Below are positions 51,586 through 64,000 of a DNA stretch of 64,000 nt, in pieces. Position 1 is the stretch's first letter, and each line of letters begins with the position of its first letter. This DNA is from Antennarius striatus (lineage: Eukaryota > Chordata > Actinopteri > Lophiiformes > Antennariidae). The position numbers and the translations under genes were made by a program. The notes under the pieces are model-generated. The model saw only the letters and a list, made by a program, of their open reading frames with translations. It was not told the origin of the DNA and ran no database searches. Location of the stretch: the NCBI RefSeq assembly GCF_040054535.1, contig NC_090779.1, positions 19,764,501 to 19,828,500 on the forward strand, written 5' to 3'.

Positions 51586-51657
51586 TGACCCCGACGTGAT
51601 TTGAACACGCAACCTTCTGATCTGGAGTCAGACGCGCTACCGTTGCGCCACGAGGTC
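51586..51657 (-). tRNA. tRNA-Trp (CCA)
   Basis: A 72-nucleotide cloverleaf. The acceptor stem GACCTCG pairs with CGGGGTC (one G-U pair) with discriminator A. The D arm is GGCGCAACGGTAGCGC and the anticodon stem TCTGA/TCAGA carries loop CTCCAGA, so the anticodon is CCA. The T loop is TTCAAAT. A TTTT polymerase III stop follows four bases after the 3' end (51581-51578). There is no intron. All stems are intact, so it may be functional, although the following retrotransposon-like tail raises the possibility of a recent tRNA-derived SINE copy. Confidence 0.93.
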
Positions 51658-51726
51658 GACAACTGTGATTGTTTTGTTTTCATTTATTATTTCAGGATTG
51701 TTAACTAAACAAACGGGTAACAAAAG

Positions 51727-53320
51727 CAGGGCTTTGAACCAGAACTTTTTGCCAATCGGTTCGTTCCGAACAGAAACAAAATCATAACGTTTCCGGTTTT
51801 GTGTTCCACCCATAAACGGACGTTCCCGAACTGGTTAGAACAAAAAATAAAGTTCCTGAACCGGTAAATAACCTTCCTTGTAAATATAAATATGTAGGTG
51901 CCGTATTTTGCGCACCCTAAGACGCGCTTGAAAGCCTTAAAATTTCTCAAAAATCAACGCTGCTCCTTTTAACATTAAGCGTCTTATGTGAACACTGAGT
52001 TCCAAAATCTGTAAAAATGTTTTTGTGTGATTTTAGTCAGCGCTCCGCCAAATCGGCCATTGTCCACCGACGTAGGACGTATTACGTCACTACGTACGCC
52101 GGCAGCGATGGACCAATTAGAGAACGTGACGCGAGGCTCCGTCCGGCACACCCCCGGTAGGTACCGGTATCAGTGTAAGCCGGTACGGTACCGCAGGTGT
52201 GCTGGTAACCACATTTGATTGGCTAACGACCCCCGACAATGACGTCAGCGAAGAGACGCGCTTAACGTAAACTCCAGACTATCAGCTCCGGTTGTTCCGG
52301 TTCACGTAAAGAGACCGGGGGGCTTTTTTCACGCTTCGCCATCTCTCTTGAGACGTGAACACACGTTTACCAGGACTGGGGGGCAGTGCCGAGCGAGTTA
52401 CACCCCCACAATATGCGGTGGACTGTGGATCCTGGACTATCTGCTTCGACTTTTGTCCGATGTTTCGCTAAAGCCGGCATCATTACCGGACAGACACCCG
52501 GAAACCAGACGGTCAGCAATAGAGACATTGCCGGGCTATTCAATGCAGACCGAAGATGAGGACTTCGAAGGATTTAGCACAGATTTATCCAAAAAAAAAG
52601 AAATAAAAACATATTTAAAAAATAAAGTCGGTGTATTTTTAAAAAAAATTTAAACACGTAGTACAACACAGTTCAACCACAGTCACCTTTTTGCTTCCGT
52701 TAGCAACCGAGCACCGACCAATAAATGTGTGCCGTGTGTCCGGTTTAAGTGCAGGAATAAACTAATCATTTAGACTGCGCGTCTGTACAATGAGCCGAAT
52801 GGTGCGCAAAATACGGTAACTTAAGGACTTTTAAATTGTAAACTAAAGCAATTAGTTTATATACTATAGACTATAATTATAGATATCTCCCTACCCTACA
52901 GTAAGCAGTACCACTGCACTACATCACCGCTTTATGCAAGTTATATCACTGTAGTTAAGGCCTATGCCTCCTACTTAGACACTATATAAAATAAGAAAAT
53001 AATAATTTCCACCATGTCATTTATTGCTGAACAACAGATCAACAAATGTTCATTGTGCTTCTCCTATAGCTCAACATTGCTACAAAGCGCTGGCAGTACG
53101 GGAACACACTGCACTGAAAATGACTGCAGCCAATGAGTTCATGTCTACATCATACATTTTTAAGATCGACACACTGCAGTGTTTAGCTGTTATGATTAAA
53201 TAGTGACTGGGAGACTGCCCTTTTCTTAACTGCTGCTTACAGCCGCTACTTCTCTCTGCTCTCATACCGCGTCCAGTGAATGACAGGAAGTGAAACATCA
53301 TGAACCGGTTCAAAGCCCTG
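51727..53320. mobile_element. hAT-type nonautonomous DNA transposon (interrupted)
   Basis: Ends are inverted repeats CAGGGCTTTGAACC (left, 51727; right, reading inwards from 53320). They are flanked by near-identical 8-base target duplications, AACAAAAG (51719-51726) and AACAAGAG (53321-53328). 8-base duplications and CAGGG ends are hallmarks of hAT elements. No transposase frame is present. A second element (51901-52816) sits inside, leaving about 680 bases of hAT sequence. Confidence 0.75.
51901..52816. mobile_element. pogo/Tigger-like element nested in the hAT element
   Basis: Perfect 16-base terminal inverted repeats CCGTATTTTGCGCACC (51901-51916 and 52816-52801). Next to the left end, CTAAGACGCGCTTGAAAG and TTTCTCAAAAATC resemble the widespread fish mariner/pogo-type MITEs. 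A short frame (52348-52653) ending in a lysine-rich run may be a transposase-exon relic but has no recognisable domain. GC content is higher than in the flanks. No clear TA duplication is visible, so the family is tentative. Confidence 0.6.
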
Positions 53321-53419
53321 AACAAGAGACAATCATATTTTTCAGATAAAAAATAAATCAAATTGTTTTAGATGAATGTCATGCTTTGAGTGAAATAAAT
53401 AGTAAATATAATATTTCCT

Positions 53420-53745
53420 GTGGATGCAGCACTTTTGATAAATAAGCTCCTTCTGCTGTTTGCGTCTCATGGCACAACTAACTTTTTCTATCGGGGGGGG
53501 GGGGTGTCCCTGCGTGATGATCAACGCACTGATGCGGATGTGTGGACGGAGATCATTTTGAAAACGCTGTCGTGTGGACTACAGTCTTTTTCTATGCGGG
53601 TTGAAGAAAGTTGCGTTTTCGTTCGCGACCGACATCACTACCCGTTACCCCTAGATATGCGGGCCCCAACCACTAATTCACATTATTATGATTATTTGAT
53701 TGACTTGTTCAGCCTTTTATTGGAAATGATCAGTATTTCTCATTA
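53420..53745. repeat. probable DNA-transposon-derived sequence
   Basis: After a G-run (53492-53503) the phrases GTGTGGACGGAGATC, GAAAACGCTGTCGTGTGGAC and TTGCGTTTTCG resemble parts of common fish nonautonomous elements. Ends are not defined. The open frame across it is not considered a gene. Confidence 0.35.
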
Positions 53746-55004
53746 GTGCCGTCACTTCAATTGAGTTTTTTATTTTTTTTTATTTTTATTTGTACAATTT
53801 TTTTGTTTACAAAGATGTTGATTATCAATTTATGGAAAAAAGGTTGTTTATTATCTGTTGATGTCTGCATTTTACATAAAACCACGGTGGATGATTTATG
53901 CGAACCCGATAAATACAAGTTCCAAACCAAAACTCTGCAGCTGAAGGTTTAGCTCAGAGAGATGAGAGGAGGGACTCAGAGGTCTGAGGTTGTAGAATCA
54001 AATCCCACTTTCCGATTTAATATTTTCTCCAGTGTTGTGAATAATAAATACAGCATCCAAGCAGTGTTGCTGGCACTCCCAAATTGCTCTGTAGGATTAT
54101 CTTTGATTAACATGTGTTTATCAAAGGATGTAGGATCAAATCCCAGCAGTCAGCATTTTCTTTAAGTTCTTCAAGTCAAATGAAAATGCGAAATACTCAA
54201 AAACACATTTTCTGTGTGTGGAGTGAGGTCACTGTTAAGGTGCTGAGCAGGTGTATAGACATTATAGGTCAAAATCTCACTCATCCGAAAGTTGCTGGAC
54301 GGTGCCTAAGAAAAGTCAAGGCATTTGTTTTTTTATGGGTGATTCAAATCAATCCAGTCATTTTTTTAACATCACGTTTGAAAAACAACTTTCACCATTG
54401 GACTTTCACCATACAGACATCATCATCTAGTTTAGTCTTTGTGACAATAAATGGTCACAAAGTCTTATTTTATCTCCAACATCCTTTATTGGAGAAAATG
54501 TGTTATGGTGAGTAAAAAACAATTTTTTAAATGAAGCTGTCAGAAAAAAAAAAATCTCATTATGAAACCTTCATCAATTTGAGTTCAACACCACTCAGCC
54601 TAAAAAAAAAAAGCAGGTTTTTTCATACCAATCTACTCCATTAAGATTTCTTTGCAAAACTCAATTTGCACTATTAATAAATTTTATAGAATCCCATTTG
54701 GTTTGAACCTTTTATGCATACATATATGGAGGTTTCGTATAATACCCATCAGATTATTTCATGTAAAGTACTTTGTTTCTGTTTTTATTATATAACTTTA
54801 GTGATGCATTTACAGAATCAACACTGGTGGATTTTAACATTTCTTCATCTGATGAAATTGCGAGTAATGATCCAAATCAGGCATTTGCGTTGGACAAACT
54901 TTCAGTTGATGAAAATTCCTCCCATCCTCTATTGAAACGTCATCAGTCTGTTAAACTTCAAGTCGCTGGGATGTGATTTGTCACCACACTGAACAGACAC
55001 TCCA
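53746..55004. other. intergenic DNA downstream of hsp90b1
   Basis: No exon recognised. Three segments with ATCAAATCCC or a similar T-loop-like phrase (about 53997, 54131 and 54269) recur at intervals of about 135 bases, possibly a degenerate tandem of tRNA-like sequence. Several poly-A runs are present. Confidence 0.35.
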
Positions 55005-55024
55005 TGTCCTCTTTCCAGGAAACA

Positions 55025-55030
55025 TTTATT
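55025..55030 (-). terminator. hsp90b1: hsp90b1 polyadenylation signal
   Basis: AATAAA on the minus strand about 215 bases beyond the stop codon at 55247-55245. It is the first such hexamer downstream, consistent with a short 3' UTR. Confidence 0.6.
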
Positions 55031-55244
55031 TGATCAAGAGACAGGATCGCATCTTTCCATAAACAGGTCAGTTAAATATTAACAAATTTACAGTCATGAG
55101 GAATGTAGAAAACAAAAAAACCCCAAAAAACAAAGCTTCCCTTAAAAAACCCCGACCCAGGGACCACACCCAGGAAATTGTTGAACATGGTGGTCCAATC
55201 TAATCCGTTTCCAACTCCAATACGAGTTTCTTCTACTCGCTGCT

Positions 55245-61809
<6,565 letters not shown>

Positions 61810-61956
61810 TTTGAGATGACGCTTAACAGCAGACAAGTATCTTCAGCTCCAAGACAAAAGCCGGGGTTTGAGTGTAGAACAGAGCCTGAACTACAGAGTC
61901 TGACGAGCTACCGCTCCCACCAAAAGAGCGAACACGGTTAAAACGGTGACAGCCGA

Positions 61957-61975
61957 CCAATGGCTGCGCACCACG
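61957..61975 (+). promoter_or_regulatory. ER-stress response element (ERSE) 1
   Basis: CCAAT at 61957-61961, nine bases, then CCACG at 61971-61975: a perfect CCAAT-N9-CCACG. ERSEs recruit NF-Y plus ATF6/XBP1 and drive induction of ER chaperones. It lies about 150 bases upstream of the hsp90b1 ATG, in reverse orientation relative to that gene. Confidence 0.8.
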
Positions 61976-62057
61976 CACAAACCTTAACCAATCACGGCCG
62001 AGTTTAAGGCATATGTTGTCCAATCATCTTCTTCAACATAAGTCAATGCCCGAAAAT

Positions 62058-62076
62058 CGTGGCTAGACACCATTGG
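62058..62076 (-). promoter_or_regulatory. ER-stress response element (ERSE) 2
   Basis: On the minus strand CCAAT (62076-62072), nine bases, then CCACG (62062-62058): again perfect, and in the orientation of hsp90b1, about 250 bases upstream of its ATG. Extra CCAAT boxes lie at 61988 and 62020. Confidence 0.8.
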
Positions 62077-62079
62077 CCA

Positions 62080-62885
62080 AGAGTAAATAGTCAGCACATC
62101 ACTTCCTAAAATGTAACACTTGAAAACTATGAAAAGTCAAAGTTAAACTTTGATAATTTTGTTCAATATCACAAACAGGAACACAAAGAGACTTCAGGAC
62201 AACCACATTTTTGAAAGCAACATCATGTCTGTCCGTTTCAGTCTGTATCGCTATAAAATTACTATTTTGAATTGACTATGTCCACATGATATATAGAATT
62301 CAAGCTGTCTGCATTGCCGTTCCTATGAATGCGTGGCTAGAATACGTTTAATAAATGCGTATAAATGAGCTCAGAAGCATGTGTGGATGCTTATGCACTA
62401 CTGACCTTTGTCCACTAGATGTCTCTGTTCAGTAAGTGGGATGAAAATGTAAAGGATGACGCAGTGTCCTTTTTTAGAGTACGTACATTTTGATGAAAAT
62501 GTAAACAATATTAATTGTGTCATATTGGAACAAACGATCGTAATGATGGAGTAATACTGTATGGTTAGTACAGAATAATATACGTGTTCAATTTGAATGT
62601 GTGAGTGTTATGCCTGTCTGGCATGCCCTATGGGTGTGTATGAAATTGTATGAGATAAATCTGGATTTATCAGACTAAACGTTATCATGGGTGTGTAAGG
62701 GACTGATTGTGCAAGTTTTTGTTTTGTTTTTAATTTTATGGTAAGCGAAAAAGAAGCTCCTACTCACCAGGATTTACAGAATAAACAACTGTGGATTATT
62801 TGTAATACATTCAATGGGTGACAGCAGCTCATCTGTGGATAAGTAGGAATCGACTTAACTCGCAACCCACGAGCCCGTCGCTCAC
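62080..62885. other. intergenic DNA between hsp90b1 and nt5dc3
   Basis: AT-rich, with no exon or repeat family recognised. It separates the two divergent promoters, which here are about 1.2 kb apart (ATG to ATG). Confidence 0.45.
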
Positions 62886-62887
62886 TG

Positions 62888-62925
62888 ATTGGCTGAGTCT
62901 TCACAGAACGCGGAAGTGACGCAAT
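62888..62925 (+). promoter_or_regulatory. nt5dc3: nt5dc3 promoter motifs
   Basis: An inverted CCAAT (ATTGG, 62888-62892) is followed by CGGAAGTGACGCAAT at 62911-62925. This is an ETS site (GGAAGT) directly joined to a CRE/ATF-like TGACGCAA. ETS-CRE composites close to the start site are common in housekeeping and mitochondrial genes. The position, about 90 bases upstream of the ATG, fits a TATA-less promoter. Confidence 0.5.
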
Positions 62926-63007
62926 CACTGTCCGTCCAGGGTTACTCTGATGTATTTACAGAGGAGCCCGTAAGACGAGAGCCAGCCTACGAGCGGACTG
63001 CCACTGA

Positions 63008-64000
63008 ATGAGTAGAGTCATGGCGTCCTTGTCTCTTCCTATGTCGTATCTGCTGAAGCAGGACTGTCTGCGGACGGCGACCCTCTTCTGTCATGTCTTT
63101 CACGGGTTACGGCGGCGAACGTCCACGTCTCGGCTATGGAAACGGGATTTCGGGGCAGTTGTCCAGGGAGTCGGCCAACTACTGTCACGACAACCCACAG
63201 CCAAAAACTACGCGTCTGTTTGCAGCAGCTCTGCAGACGGTCCAGACCTGACAGACAGGTTGTGGTCTGTTTATAAAGACACCAAAAGGGAGACTGAAGG
63301 TACGTAGGGACATGAACGGGATGCATGCATTGATATACAGCGCTATGGCAACTAACCAACTGTTGTACAGTAATTATAACCCAGCTAAGACATGTTTCCA
63401 CAAGGCCAACTGCAGATTCCACACCCACACATTCATGTCTCAGACAATAACCTTGTCCTGCACTTTAGTTTTTGGTTATGGTAGTTTATTTCACTCATAA
63501 ACAGGGCGGACTTGTGGAGTACAGTGCAGTTACTTTACAATCAGACTTACCATGTCTCAGTGTAAATGACTGTAATATATAATTCAAATTACCAACATGC
63601 ATTGAAGCATAATATCCAGGATTTATTAAAAATGTAAGAAGAGTTGAGACCTTTTTTGAGGTTGTTAATAATTAATCATGAGGAAAAAAATGAATAAATC
63701 CAAAGGGTTTAGCTCCTGCAAGAACATCAACATCATTAATACTTGTGTTCTGATATATGTCTGTCTGTCGTAATAACATGTAATATTCTCAGACAAAAGG
63801 AAGTTGTAAAATGACCTCAGACGTTTCTCTTCTCACAGATTTGATTCCAGTCATACCAACCAACTCAGTCAGCCCAGACACCATTTTTGCCAACAATGAG
63901 ATGAGCCTGCGAGACATTGAGATCTATGGCTTTGACTACGACTACACCCTGGCCTTCTACTCCAGGCATCTCCACACTCTCATCTTCAACATAGCACGGG
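63008..64000 (+). CDS. nt5dc3: 5'-nucleotidase domain-containing protein 3, N-terminal part
   Basis: HAD-superfamily protein of the cytosolic purine 5'-nucleotidase type; its precise substrate is not established. Exon 1 is 63008-63299 (donor GTACGT). Exon 2 opens at 63839 after TCTCACAG and runs out of the window. Residues 1-97 are variable and rich in R, S and L with few acidic residues, like a mitochondrial presequence. Exon 2 begins DLIPVIPTN and shows [18 protein letters not shown], where D130, D132 and T134 form the HAD motif I DxDxT. It then continues [15 protein letters not shown] second ATG five codons in (63020) is an alternative start. It is divergent from hsp90b1, as in other vertebrates. 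Only the first two exons are visible. Confidence 0.93.

Noticed and set aside
52348-52653. 101-codon frame inside the pogo-like element
   Set aside because: It ends in low-complexity lysine codons and lacks a recognisable transposase motif. At most it is a relic, so it was not listed as a gene.

Overview
The window is nuclear DNA from a teleost fish. Genes are split into many short exons with canonical splice sites. The DNA is AT-rich and full of simple-sequence arrays, and the interspersed repeats are typical of fish (L2/CR1-like and RTE-like LINE ends, tRNA-derived SINEs, hAT and pogo/mariner-type elements). I cannot name the species.

Layout. Positions 1-770 may hold the last exon and polyadenylation signals of an unidentified plus-strand gene. 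Roughly 0.8-35 kb has no exon I can recognise. It carries a SINE, LINE fragments, a degraded RTE-like reverse transcriptase, a foldback MITE and several microsatellites. From 35 kb to the right end there are four conserved genes. hbp1 (AXH/HMG-box repressor) lies on the minus strand, coding 35883-40533, with a probable untranslated first exon near 41.8 kb. prkar2b (type II-beta regulatory subunit of PKA) is minus, coding 43706-48436. hsp90b1 (endoplasmin/Grp94) is minus, coding 55245-61809. nt5dc3 (HAD-type 5'-nucleotidase-domain protein) is plus, starting at 63008 and leaving the window. I reconstructed all exons of the first three genes from splice sites. The models give 452, 399 and 802 residues with every phase consistent.

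Context. prkar2b-hbp1 in tandem and hsp90b1/nt5dc3 head-to-head are both arrangements known from other vertebrates (human 7q22 and 12q23 respectively). Here the two pairs lie side by side. The 6.6 kb between prkar2b and hsp90b1 is a transposon landing zone: a truncated MITE, a tRNA-Trp gene with a retrotransposon-like tail, and a hAT element with a pogo-like element nested inside it.

Most interesting points: (1) the predicted hsp90b1 protein ends in KIEL rather than the KDEL retrieval signal; (2) two perfect ER-stress response elements lie upstream of hsp90b1; (3) hsp90b1 has a GC-AG intron; (4) hbp1 ends in an 18-base coding exon; (5) four same-orientation CCAAT boxes lie upstream of hbp1; (6) a nested hAT/pogo insertion has recognisable ends; (7) there are strong hairpins at 21.1 kb and in hsp90b1 intron 3. 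I found no clear novel multi-gene system. The novelty is in gene details and mobile elements.
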